Positions 14,700 to 22,701 of a stretch of 30,047 bases of DNA are shown here, in pieces (position 1 is the stretch's first letter; each line of letters starts with the position of its first letter). The DNA is taken from positions 1 to 30,047 of the forward strand of contig JAZOWA010000037.1 in the NCBI GenBank assembly GCA_045659025.1, given 5' to 3'. A program made the translations under genes and the position numbers. This DNA comes from SIG455 sp045659025 (lineage in GTDB: Bacteria > Bacillota > Clostridia > UMGS1810). The notes under the pieces are model-generated. The model had not been told where the DNA came from and ran no database searches. It saw only the letters and a list, made by a program, of their open reading frames with translations.

Positions 14700-15688
14700 G
14701 CTTTTATAAGCTTCTTTATATAATAATTTGCCACGGTGTATATGGCTATCAGTCCATATACCACTCCTGCAGATATCCAGAACTGTGCCCCGGGTGACAA
14801 CTTCGATTCGGGGAAGAGATAGTACTGCATGGCAAATATCACCACAAAGTGATACAGGTACACATTGTATGATACATCACTTATCGCCCCTGCCACTTTG
14901 TCAATCCATTTTATCTGTGATGCTTTGAGGCATATTCCGTATACCGCCCATATGGCCAGCAACACGTACACCACAGTTATAAGGTTTGCATAGGTGTATA
15001 TGAAATCCACTGTAAGCGTAGCGTAGATGTATTGGTTGTGCACCGCGCCCACCAGGATTGATACGAAAATCCCTATAAGGTAAAATCCAAAATCCTTTTC
15101 ACCCATTTTGTATTTTGCAAAGGCCATGCCCATCACGAAATACAGTATATACGTGCCGATAAACCTGTCACGATAGGGGAAATACACAAACTGGTTGAAC
15201 ACCACCGTAGATACGGCAGATAGTATGATAACTGCTATGGGGAATTTCTTGAATGCCACTTTCAACAAGGGGAATGCAATATAGCATTGCACAGCGATTA
15301 TGATGTAGTAAAAATGCACCACCAGCGAGCCGAGGAGAAGATGCATAGGCAACTCCGCTATCTTTACCGACTTGTTGAGGTAAAAGCAGAGGAAATACAC
15401 TAACGTCGCCACGATGTAGGGGATAAGAATCTTCTTGCATCTGCCCCACCAGAATCGTGGCAGATCGATTTTCCGCTCCTCATATCCGGCATATAATTTA
15501 AGACCGCTTAAGAAAAGGAAGGCAGGCACGCAGTATACTAATGCCTTGTTTATGGCAAAGGACAAAATGTATTGCCAACTCCCCACATCAAACGCCTCAA
15601 TCGGCGCCGACGTCAGGTGAATCAACACCACAAAAAGACATAGCAACGCATTCATAAGAGTAACCTCTTTGAATAGATTCTTCTTCAT
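14684..15688 (-). CDS. Acyltransferase-3 family membrane protein
   Basis: The 334-residue protein has about ten hydrophobic segments with few polar loops, and family-typical pieces: LMNALLCLFVVLIHL (with the family's catalytic His in the first helix), AFLFLSGLKLY, FWWGRCKKILIPYIVATL, and YNVYLYHFVVIF near the end. Such proteins acylate sugars or cell-surface polymers, often as O-acetyltransferases. Of two in-frame ATGs, 15688 is preferred because GGAGG stands six bases before it, whereas it abuts the ATG at 15694. It lies 34 bp after the rRNA methyltransferase and shares its transcript. The last codon and stop sit in the terminator hairpin. Confidence 0.85.
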   Translation of the reverse strand: MKKNLFKEVTLMNALLCLFVVLIHLTSAPIEAFDVGSWQYILSFAINKALVYCVPAFLFLSGLKLYAGYEERKIDLPRFWWGRCKKILIPYIVATLVYFLCFYLNKSVKIAELPMHLLLGSLVVHFYYIIIAVQCYIAFPLLKVAFKKFPIAVIILSAVSTVVFNQFVYFPYRDRFIGTYILYFVMGMAFAKYKMGEKDFGFYLIGIFVSILVGAVHNQYIYATLTVDFIYTYANLITVVYVLLAIWAVYGICLKASQIKWIDKVAGAISDVSYNVYLYHFVVIFAMQYYLFPESKLSPGAQFWISAGVVYGLIAIYTVANYYIKKLIKAKRPS

Positions 15689-15722
15689 GCCCATCCTCCT
15701 TTCTTATGTAATAATTAAACCA

Positions 15723-17075
15723 TTATTTACTTAATCTCGCCACACACTCCACATGGCCCGTCTGGGGGAAAAGATCTACTGCGGTGACCTTTTCCGTCTT
15801 GTAGCCCATACATTTTAGTACTGCCACATCTCTTGCCAGTGTTGCGCTGTTGCAGGATACATACACCAATGTTTTAGGTGAGATGGTGTTTATAAGTTCA
15901 AGCAATTTCTCGTCACAGCCCTTTCTGGGCGGGTCTACCACCACCACATCAGCGGTGGCACCGTCTTTGATAAGGGTGTCCACAATGTCTGTGCAGTCAC
16001 CTGCGTAGAACTCGGTGTTGGTGATGCCGTTCATCTCGGCATTGGCTTTGGCGTTTTCAATGGCGTCTTCCACAATCTCTACACCATACACCTTTTTCGC
16101 CTTTTTCGCCATAAAGAGGGATATACTTCCTACACCGCAATACAGGTCAAACACGGTCTCTTCACCTGTGAGTGAAGCGTACTCCAATGCCTTTTCGTAT
16201 AACTTCACCGTCTGCGCAGGATTCACCTGAAAGAAGCTGGCGGGTGACACGTTGAATTTAAGCTCTCCCAAGGTGAGCAGGATTTTGTCCTCGCCCCAGA
16301 GGAGAGTGTTTTTGTTGCCCATAATTATATTGTCGGCACGGGTGTTGATATTCTGCACAATACTTTTCACACCTTCAATGGCGGTGAGCTTTTCTATCAG
16401 CTTGTCTGCATAGGGTAGGGGCTTTTTGGTATTTGTGATGATTACCGCCATTATATCTCCGCTTACAGATGTGCGGATATATATGTGACGTATGATTCCT
16501 TTACCCGTAGTCTCGTCATATAAGGATACGCCGTTCTCGTTTATATACTCAAGCACAGCATTTGCCACAGTATTGATTTTCTCATCCTGAATATTGCAAC
16601 TTTCGCAGGGTATCACTCTGTGGCTTGAGGGTGCATAAAATCCGCATACCGCCTTACCTCCTGCATAAGTCACGGGGAATTGTGCTTTGTTTCGGTAGTA
16701 GTATTCACTGTCTGCGCCGATTATACCCTCGAATGTATAATCCCCATCACCAAGACGGGCAAACTTGCGCAGGTTGCTTACCACCGTGTTTTTCTTTATA
16801 TCAAGTTGCTTTTCATATTTGATGTGGGCCATGGTGCATCCGCCACACTTTGAATGGTTAGGGCAGAGTGCCTCCCGTCTGTGGGGAGATGGCTCGGTGA
16901 TTTTCTCGATCTTGCCGAAGGCAAAATTCTTGTTCACTTTAAGGATTCTCACGTCGGCACGGTCACCCTCGGCACCGCCACGGATAAACACGGGCAACCC
17001 GTCAACCCTTGCGATACCTTCGCCTTCAAACCCGTTAGATTCTATATATACGTTTATAATATCGTTTTTTACCAA
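15723..17075 (-). CDS. rlmD: 23S rRNA (uracil-5-)-methyltransferase, RlmD/RlmCD type
   Basis: The 450-residue enzyme has an N-terminal TRAM RNA-binding domain (about 1-60), a Fe-S cysteine set (Cys71, Cys77, Cys80 and Cys157 or 160, with CGGC), and a SAM-dependent methyltransferase domain. That domain shows FDLYCGVGSISLFMA, VVDPPRKGC, the catalytic YVSCNSATLARD (Cys408) and the base Glu443 in GHVECV. Gram-positive homologues (RlmCD) methylate one or two uridines of 23S rRNA; which ones here cannot be read from sequence. The start is TTG at 17075, with GGGAG ten bases upstream and an in-frame stop just before it, which rules out a longer form. A consensus promoter precedes it. Confidence 0.92.
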   Translation of the reverse strand: MVKNDIINVYIESNGFEGEGIARVDGLPVFIRGGAEGDRADVRILKVNKNFAFGKIEKITEPSPHRREALCPNHSKCGGCTMAHIKYEKQLDIKKNTVVSNLRKFARLGDGDYTFEGIIGADSEYYYRNKAQFPVTYAGGKAVCGFYAPSSHRVIPCESCNIQDEKINTVANAVLEYINENGVSLYDETTGKGIIRHIYIRTSVSGDIMAVIITNTKKPLPYADKLIEKLTAIEGVKSIVQNINTRADNIIMGNKNTLLWGEDKILLTLGELKFNVSPASFFQVNPAQTVKLYEKALEYASLTGEETVFDLYCGVGSISLFMAKKAKKVYGVEIVEDAIENAKANAEMNGITNTEFYAGDCTDIVDTLIKDGATADVVVVDPPRKGCDEKLLELINTISPKTLVYVSCNSATLARDVAVLKCMGYKTEKVTAVDLFPQTGHVECVARLSK

Positions 17076-17099
17076 ATCATATCAACTCCCGATGGATAT

Positions 17100-17128
17100 A
17101 TTATAGGGTTATTGTAGAGTTTTGTCAA
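17100..17128 (-). promoter_or_regulatory. Consensus sigma-A promoter of rlmD
   Basis: On the minus strand, a perfect TTGACA (17123-17128) and a perfect TATAAT (17100-17105) have a 17-base spacer, 24 bases before the TTG start codon. Confidence 0.85.
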
Positions 17129-17215
17129 CTTGGATTGTAACGCCTTTGCCTTTCGGTGAATAATATATAAGGAGCGAAAGCTCTTGCTAAACCAATCACA
17201 CGGAGGTGCAGATAT

Positions 17216-17398
17216 ATGGATAAAATCGAATATATGCCTACCACACCCGCTTACGGTATTGCCTATGTGCCGTATTCGAAGTTTGAGAACATCTACCCCA
17301 TAGATAAGGCATTGGAGAGAGGCACAATGTTCAAGGTGCTTGACATTCCCTTCTCCACCTATGCCAATATAGGCATTATGAACCCCTTCCGCCCATAG
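17216..17398 (+). CDS. cotJA: Spore coat associated protein CotJA
   Basis: The 60-residue protein shows the CotJA pattern: a central GIAYVPYSKFENIYPIDKAL, then ERGTMFKVLDIPFSTY, and a Pro-rich end. The family is an inner-coat component expressed in the mother cell. GGAGGTG lies eight bases before the ATG. It heads the cotJABC operon. I could not find a confident sigma-E or sigma-K promoter in the 140-bp divergent gap; the region holds a short GAGC-GAAA-GCTC hairpin (17172-17183) in the presumed leader. Confidence 0.85.
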   Translation: MDKIEYMPTTPAYGIAYVPYSKFENIYPIDKALERGTMFKVLDIPFSTYANIGIMNPFRP

Positions 17399-17415
17399 AA
17401 GAACAGGAGGCAATT

Positions 17416-17754
17416 ATGATATATCGCAATAGTGAATGTTGTATTACTCCCGAAGAAATGCAATGCAACACTCCGTCAAATGAGTGTTGCAATAACGAGG
17501 GAACAACTCCCGATATTGATATGACGGGTACTTTCAGTGCAATGCAGTTTGCTATGACAGATCTAAATCTCTATCTGGATACCCATCCCAATGATAAAGA
17601 GGCACTTGAGATGTTCAATAAAATCAGCAAAACCCTCCAATCCGCACGGTACGATTATATCAGAAAAAACGGTCCTCTTATGGCAGGAGACTCTTCTGCG
17701 GATACGCCCTTTGAGTGGGCATCGTCAAAGTATAAGTGGCCCTGGGAAAGATAG
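17416..17754 (+). CDS. cotJB: Spore coat protein CotJB with Cys-rich N-terminal tail
   Basis: Residues about 38-112 form the CotJB domain: MQFAMTDLNLYLDTHPNDKEAL, then RYDYIRKNGPLMAG, and the aromatic end FEWASSKYKWPWER. Ahead of it is an unusual ~36-residue tail with five cysteines (8, 9, 17, 24, 25), including two ECC motifs, as if for disulfide or metal cross-links in the coat. It is 17 bp from cotJA and 12 bp from cotJC, each with a good AGGAGG-type site. Confidence 0.88.
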   Translation: MIYRNSECCITPEEMQCNTPSNECCNNEGTTPDIDMTGTFSAMQFAMTDLNLYLDTHPNDKEALEMFNKISKTLQSARYDYIRKNGPLMAGDSSADTPFEWASSKYKWPWER

Positions 17755-17766
17755 GAGGAAATATTT

Positions 17767-18354
17767 ATGTTTTTGTATGAAAAGAAACTCATCTACCCTG
17801 TGAAAATCAAGAACCCCAATCCGGCTCTGGCAAAATTCATAATCAGCCAGTACGGCGGCCCCAATGGTGAGCTGGGAGCATCTTTGAGATATTTGAGCCA
17901 AAGGTTTTCTATGCCTACCCCCGAGACAAAGGCAATCTTAAACGACATCGGAAATGAAGAACTTTCGCACCTTGAGATGGTGGGAACTATAGTTTATCAG
18001 CTCACCCGTGACCTTGATTCCCAGATTGTCAAGGAAAGTGGTTTCGGTGATTATTTTATGAACCACTCCACTGGTGTATACCCGGCAAATGCCACAGGCG
18101 TACCCTTCGATGCCACGGCAATAGCGGTTACGGGTGATGTGGTCGCAGACCTCACCGAGGACCTCGCAGCCGAGCAGAAAGCGAGAGTGGTATATGATAA
18201 TATACTCCGCCTTGCAGATGACCCTGATGTGCGAGATCCCATCAAATTCCTCCGCGAGAGGGAGATTGTCCACTTCCAACGTTTCGGTGAGGCGCTCCGC
18301 TTAATCGAAGACGAACTCCGTACTAAAGTCAAAGGTATCGGCATTAAAAAATAA
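17767..18354 (+). CDS. cotJC: Spore coat protein CotJC, manganese-catalase-like
   Basis: The 195-residue protein is a ferritin-like four-helix protein of the manganese catalase family. Metal-ligand candidates are all present: Glu35 (GELGASL), Glu65 and His68 (EELSHLE), Glu136 (AEQKAR), and Glu166 and His169 (REIVHFQRF). Homologues in clostridial spores are coat-associated and some have catalase activity. Third gene of the operon, followed by a strong terminator. Confidence 0.92.
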   Translation: MFLYEKKLIYPVKIKNPNPALAKFIISQYGGPNGELGASLRYLSQRFSMPTPETKAILNDIGNEELSHLEMVGTIVYQLTRDLDSQIVKESGFGDYFMNHSTGVYPANATGVPFDATAIAVTGDVVADLTEDLAAEQKARVVYDNILRLADDPDVRDPIKFLREREIVHFQRFGEALRLIEDELRTKVKGIGIKK

Positions 18355-18361
18355 CAGTAAA

Positions 18362-18398
18362 ACAAAACAGAGTTGCAGTATATGCAACTCTGTTTTGT
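18362..18398. terminator. Bidirectional intrinsic terminator after cotJC
   Basis: A 16-bp perfect stem (ACAAAACAGAGTTGCA with TGCAACTCTGTTTTGT) and 5-base loop GTATA lie between the convergent cotJC and GH20 genes. Runs of A and T in the stem arms suit termination in either direction. Confidence 0.85.
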
Positions 18399-18402
18399 GT
18401 AG

Positions 18403-20355
18403 TTATTTCTTGATAAGCTTGAGGGCTTTTGTTTCCACATATCCTTCAAGGTCTTCTCTGGGGATGAATTCCCATTTTTCAATTTCGCCCTTTGCGGGGA
18501 TAACTGTCTTGTACCATGTTTTGTCGCCTTCTTCAATGAAGTCGCAAACGGGAGAGGGGTGGGAGATATCGCCATCCATAGAGTAGGCGAAGGTACCGCC
18601 GCTGATGATTCTTTCATACCATATATCGCTTGCGGAGATGTTAAGACTGAAATACACGGGCTCTTCGTGGGTGGAGCCGTCTTTGTAGGTGATAAGGTAA
18701 TGACCGAGATTCATGAGATGGAGCTTGGGCGCCGCCATTGATGCATATGATACTCTGCCATCGGGGAAATCCTTGACTACTGTATGCACAATTTCGATAT
18801 GGTCATTTTCAAGAACTTCTCTGTTGTGGAGATTGTAAAGTCCGTTAACGGTATCAAATACGTTCTTCTTGTGATTGTACTCGGTACGCTCATGATTCCA
18901 GGAGATGATACTGCCGTATCCAAGCTGGAAGGGAGTGGAGTAATCCTGCATGCCGTATTGTGTGGTCTCTGCCCAGTTGGATACGCTGAAACCGCTTGTG
19001 CCGTATTTGTATCTCAATTTGTAGTTGTTGAGTATAGAAGGACAGGTATTACCGAGAATCATTTCTTTGCCTTCGCGATAGAATACGTTGTCGGCAAATT
19101 CCGTATCGGAATGCCAAGCCCAGTTGATGTATACGATATCGGGGGGGAGCTTGCTACTGCAACCCTCGAGACTTCTGATAACCTGCTTGAAGCCCTCTTC
19201 CTTAACCCAGTCGGGAGCATTGAACCAGTATCTGTCATAGATGGGGATTTCCTGACCCATTACTTCAATGGATTTTACATCACCCTTGGTGGGTACTGTG
19301 TAGATAACCTTCTCGGCAGCACAGTGCACTTCGCCGTTTTTGCTCTTGGTGGATACCAGCTTCTCGCCCCACATATATGTTTTGATGCCCTTGCTCTTCA
19401 AGTAGTTGTAGCTTTCAAGGACGTTGTTAACGTACAAGTCAATGGGGTCTTTGTCTTTGCACTTGTCGCATACACACATAGTCCACCACTCGTCGTGGCC
19501 GATATGGATTGCTTTGCAGTCGAATACCTCAAGTACCTCGTCATAGAGGTCGAATACCAACTTGTTGAGGTCGGGATTTGAAGGACAAGCGGTTGCTGCA
19601 TAGGGCTCGTCGGCACACTCCCGGAGCTCGGGATGTGCGATGCAGATGTATTCGCTGTGTGAAAGTGAAGGCACTTCGGGGATGATCTCTATAAATCTGT
19701 CGCGGCAGTATTGGGCAAGTTCCTTCATCTCTTCCTGAGAGTAAACCTGTCCGCCTGCGTTGAAGGTGTGCACGGAGTTTTTGAGACGGTAGTAACCTCT
19801 GCCTACGTATCTGTACTTCTGGGGATCAGAATGAACGGAAGCACAATATTCAAGCCACGCCTTGTTGATCTCGGGGTGACGTTTGAATTCGAGGGCACCA
19901 CAGATTTCAAGCAGAATGGAGTTGTAGCCGAGATGCACTATCTGATCCATCAATTTGTAGAAATAGTCTATCTCACCCTTGGGCGGGAGGAATATACGTA
20001 GTGAACGGTGTTTCACTGCGGGATAACTCCACCAGATACCCTTGTTGATTTTGCCGTCAATGTATTTATCTTTTACAGAACATGCGGCAAAAAGCTTTGC
20101 TCTGTCACTGTCTGCATATATTGTAACTTTGTCGGTAATATGTATAATGAATCCCTCGTCATTGTCAACGAATTCCTGCTCCAACATTTCCTCTACCAAC
20201 TTTTTGGCTGCATCGTCAATGGGCTTGAATTCTACGATAGCGTCACCGCCTTTAAGGGATGCGATTGTATCTTTTGTCACACCCTCTGCGCCTACGCTCT
20301 CACCTGACAGGGATATAACCCCTTCGTGAATCTTTTTGTAACTGTCTGTAAGCAT
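18403..20355 (-). CDS. GH20-like beta-N-acetylhexosaminidase, apparently cytoplasmic
   Basis: The 650-residue protein has a GH20-type catalytic TIM barrel. The barrel starts at HRSLRIFLPPKGEIDYFYKL (about 116), contains FIEIIPEVPSLSHSEYI near 221, and carries the adjacent catalytic Asp-Glu pair in AIHIGHDEWW (Asp288-Glu289). Residues 1-110 form a small alpha/beta domain as in many GH20 enzymes. GH20 enzymes release terminal GlcNAc or GalNAc by substrate-assisted catalysis. There is no signal peptide, so it would act on imported oligosaccharides or wall-recycling products. The frame is open further upstream, but GGAGGG seven bases before the ATG at 20355 decides the start. A run of seven C lies inside the coding strand near 19141. 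Confidence 0.8.
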   Translation of the reverse strand: MLTDSYKKIHEGVISLSGESVGAEGVTKDTIASLKGGDAIVEFKPIDDAAKKLVEEMLEQEFVDNDEGFIIHITDKVTIYADSDRAKLFAACSVKDKYIDGKINKGIWWSYPAVKHRSLRIFLPPKGEIDYFYKLMDQIVHLGYNSILLEICGALEFKRHPEINKAWLEYCASVHSDPQKYRYVGRGYYRLKNSVHTFNAGGQVYSQEEMKELAQYCRDRFIEIIPEVPSLSHSEYICIAHPELRECADEPYAATACPSNPDLNKLVFDLYDEVLEVFDCKAIHIGHDEWWTMCVCDKCKDKDPIDLYVNNVLESYNYLKSKGIKTYMWGEKLVSTKSKNGEVHCAAEKVIYTVPTKGDVKSIEVMGQEIPIYDRYWFNAPDWVKEEGFKQVIRSLEGCSSKLPPDIVYINWAWHSDTEFADNVFYREGKEMILGNTCPSILNNYKLRYKYGTSGFSVSNWAETTQYGMQDYSTPFQLGYGSIISWNHERTEYNHKKNVFDTVNGLYNLHNREVLENDHIEIVHTVVKDFPDGRVSYASMAAPKLHLMNLGHYLITYKDGSTHEEPVYFSLNISASDIWYERIISGGTFAYSMDGDISHPSPVCDFIEEGDKTWYKTVIPAKGEIEKWEFIPREDLEGYVETKALKLIKK

Positions 20356-20428
20356 AATGAACCCTCCGTTTTGTCGTAAATACAAGGGGATATCAAAGGA
20401 AAAATCCCCAATATATACTATACACAAA

Positions 20429-20456
20429 TTATATCACAATAACGGTCAAAGTCAAT
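20429..20456 (-). promoter_or_regulatory. Sigma-A-like promoter of the GH20 gene
   Basis: On the minus strand, TTGACT (20451-20456) and TATAAT (20429-20434) have a 16-base spacer. The resulting ~65-base leader contains a GGGGAT...ATCCCC inverted repeat (about 20388-20411). Confidence 0.7.
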
Positions 20457-20464
20457 CAAATACG

Positions 20465-20497
20465 AAAAAAAGACTTCTTTTTGTAAAGAAGTCTTTT
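20465..20497 (-). terminator. Intrinsic terminator of the alpha/beta hydrolase gene
   Basis: A 13-bp perfect stem (AAAAGACTTCTTT with AAAGAAGTCTTTT) and loop TTGT are followed on the minus strand by a T-run, 12 bases after the hydrolase stop. It isolates the hydrolase from the GH20 promoter just downstream. Confidence 0.88.
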
Positions 20498-20508
20498 GGG
20501 TTGGTTTA

Positions 20509-21261
20509 TCAGCCTGTCACATGAGTTTTCTCTGTGGGTTTGTATTGGGATAGAATCCAATACATTGCCTGCTCCATATCAATCTGATGTGTGCCGTCAA
20601 ATATGTCGAGGAACACCCTTGATTTCGGATGCTTTTCCATCATGAGATTGTAGAACTCGATGCTCTGGGTCACAGGCACAATGCCATCATACTTGCCGTG
20701 GAAGATTTTGAGGTTGGCCTTTGCGATCTCGTCAATGTATGTAACGGGAGAACGCTTTGCCATCTCGTTCTTATCACCGCAACAAGCAATTATGTGAGGT
20801 CTGTATTTCTCACTCGTCTCTGCCCACTTGACCATATCGGTAATCGGTACGTAAGCACCTATCGCCTTGAAATACTCGGGGCACAATCCCGCCATCATAA
20901 GTGCCATATGTCCGCCACCGCTGAGACCTAACAGGAATATATTCTCACTATCCACATTCTCGTTTGCCACTACATAGTCAATAGCATCTTTGATATCCTG
21001 CTTTGCACATACAGACCCGCAGGCAAGAGTACAGTTGGGATTGGATGGGAGATTCGGCCCACGAAATTCCGGGAGCAGAAGATTGAAATCGTATTTTTCT
21101 GCATAGGGCAACATATTGTCTGTCTGGTTGAATCTGTCAAAACTCCAGGTGTGCAGTCCCACCAGAAGAGGTCTCTTTTCCTTGGAATCCGACTTATAGA
21201 ACAAAGACGGTTGCATAGTGCCGTCAATGGAAGATTTGACCATAATTTCTCTTTGTATCAT
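20509..21261 (-). CDS. Alpha/beta hydrolase of the prolyl-oligopeptidase/esterase type
   Basis: The 250-residue protein has a clear catalytic triad: nucleophile Ser114 in LLGLSGGGHMA, Asp191 in HGKYDGIVPV, and His224 in FDGTHQID. The oxyanion region is LLVGLHTWSFD near residue 33, and LLPEFRGPN follows. It resembles acetyl-xylan or cephalosporin-type esterases and S9 peptidase catalytic domains without the propeller. There is no signal peptide. GAGGTG is five bases before the ATG. It lies upstream of the GH20 gene on the same strand but is separated by a terminator and promoter, so they are neighbours rather than one operon. Confidence 0.8.
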   Translation of the reverse strand: MIQREIMVKSSIDGTMQPSLFYKSDSKEKRPLLVGLHTWSFDRFNQTDNMLPYAEKYDFNLLLPEFRGPNLPSNPNCTLACGSVCAKQDIKDAIDYVVANENVDSENIFLLGLSGGGHMALMMAGLCPEYFKAIGAYVPITDMVKWAETSEKYRPHIIACCGDKNEMAKRSPVTYIDEIAKANLKIFHGKYDGIVPVTQSIEFYNLMMEKHPKSRVFLDIFDGTHQIDMEQAMYWILSQYKPTEKTHVTG

Positions 21262-21320
21262 AATGACACCTCGTTTGTGGCAGAATATAGGATAAAAATT
21301 ATAATATGACTTTAATTCTA

Positions 21321-21349
21321 TTGAAAAAATCCTCTGATGATGTTATTAT
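21321..21349 (+). promoter_or_regulatory. Sigma-A-like promoter of the M16-lgt operon
   Basis: TTGAAA (21321-21326) and TATTAT (21344-21349) have a 17-base spacer, 85 bases before the ATG at 21434. A 7-bp inverted repeat, CAAGGTT-C-AACCTTG (21401-21415), sits in the leader just before the Shine-Dalgarno. Confidence 0.6.
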
Positions 21350-21433
21350 TATATCAATAAACAATGTAGAAATCAATATCGGATTGATTGCAAATACAAC
21401 CAAGGTTCAACCTTGACGGAAGGAGAAGTTTTT

Positions 21434-22699
21434 ATGAACGAACTCAAGAAAATCCGTATAGCAGACGGTGTAACGCTTTGCTATATACCGGATGATAAGT
21501 ATAAGACGGTGTCGGTGTCGATGTGTTTGCACAGACCTGCGGTGAGAGAAGAGGTTACTGCCAATTCGCTTCTTGCGGGAGTGCTTCGTTCTGCTACTGC
21601 AGGCTATCCCACTATGAAGGATATCAACCGTCATCTTGAATCCCTCTACGGCACAGCGTATGATATCTCCGTATCCCGCAAGGGCGGTACCCATACCATA
21701 AGCGCTACCTTCAGTGTGGTGGATGAGCGCATAGCAGGTGAGGATATCCTTCCTGATGTGTTTGATATGATGTTTGAATTCATGTTCAACCCCCTTGTGG
21801 AGAACGGTGGTTTTTCAGAGAAAATCGTAAACACCGAGAAAAAGAACCTCAAAGAATCCATTGAAGGTCTTATCAATGATAAACGTGCTTATGCCTCTGT
21901 GCGTTGCCTTGAGGAGATGTGTAAGGGCGAGAGTGCGGGTATAAGTGAGTATGGATATGTAGAGGATCTGGATGCATTAAACGGCAAGACTCTTTATGAC
22001 CACTACATCCGCATCATAAATGAAAGCCCTATTGATATATTCGTAATCGGACGTTGTGATGTTGATAGCATAGCGGATTATCTTAAAAAGTCCTTTGATA
22101 GCAAAGATATAAATATTAAAGAAACATCCTTTGATATCATCAAATCCGACAAAGCAGGTAATAATAACGTGACAGACGTTTTTGATGTTGCCCAGGGCAA
22201 ACTGGTAATGGGTTTCCGTACCTTTGTGGATTTCAAGGATGAGCTTTATTATCCCTTGTTGGTGGCAAACTCCATCTTTGGCGGTGGCCCCCATTCCAAG
22301 CTCTTCAATAATGTTCGTGAGAAATCATCCCTTGCATACTATGTAAGTAGTCGCCTTGATAAGTATAGTGCGATTATGATGGTAGCATCGGGCATAGAGG
22401 TGTCTAACTTTGAAAGAGCCAAGAGGGAAATTGTTGCAGAATTAGATAAGGTTAAAGCAGGAGACTTCACCTCCGAGGAGATACACAATTCCAAGGAATT
22501 CCTCGCCAGTCACTATCGTTCCTGCTATGATAGTCCCTTTTCTATGAAGGATTTCTATTTGGGTCAGATTCTCTATGGCGAGACCTTGTCTATTGAAGAA
22601 GCGATTGATAAGGTGAACGCAGTTACTAAAGAAGAGATTATCAAAGCGGTTGAAAATGTCACTTTAGATACGGTTTATTTCTTGAAGGGGAGGGAATAA
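21434..22699 (+). CDS. M16-like protein, YfmF type (inactive half)
   Basis: The 421-residue protein has the M16 (pitrilysin/insulinase) fold: SLLAGVLRSATAGYPTMKDI early, HTISATFSVVDE near residue 90, a mid-region ANSIFGGGPHSKLFNNVREK, and SLAYYVSSRLD. It lacks the zinc-binding HxxEH motif of active M16 peptidases. Together with the next gene it forms the pair named in databases as EF-P 5-aminopentanol modification-associated YfmF/YfmH. In known M16B systems such a pair forms a heterodimer with one active and one inactive subunit. AAGGAGAAG precedes the ATG; an earlier in-frame start overlaps that site. Confidence 0.85.
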   Translation: MNELKKIRIADGVTLCYIPDDKYKTVSVSMCLHRPAVREEVTANSLLAGVLRSATAGYPTMKDINRHLESLYGTAYDISVSRKGGTHTISATFSVVDERIAGEDILPDVFDMMFEFMFNPLVENGGFSEKIVNTEKKNLKESIEGLINDKRAYASVRCLEEMCKGESAGISEYGYVEDLDALNGKTLYDHYIRIINESPIDIFVIGRCDVDSIADYLKKSFDSKDINIKETSFDIIKSDKAGNNNVTDVFDVAQGKLVMGFRTFVDFKDELYYPLLVANSIFGGGPHSKLFNNVREKSSLAYYVSSRLDKYSAIMMVASGIEVSNFERAKREIVAELDKVKAGDFTSEEIHNSKEFLASHYRSCYDSPFSMKDFYLGQILYGETLSIEEAIDKVNAVTKEEIIKAVENVTLDTVYFLKGRE

Positions 22700-22701
22700 T
22701 T

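Noticed and set aside
17130..17215. A sigma-E, sigma-K or sigma-G promoter for cotJABC
   Set aside because: Several partial matches exist in this AT-rich stretch, but none has both elements at the right spacing.
18784..19581. A 265-codon open frame on the plus strand, antisense to the GH20 gene
   Set aside because: No ribosome-binding site and no recognisable protein features. The opposite strand encodes an unmistakable GH20 enzyme whose codon pattern leaves the antisense frame open by chance.
20364..20376. 0A-box-like TTTTGTCGTAA near the GH20 start
   Set aside because: One mismatch to the core and placed between promoter and start codon of a gene without a clear sporulation link; expected by chance at this frequency.
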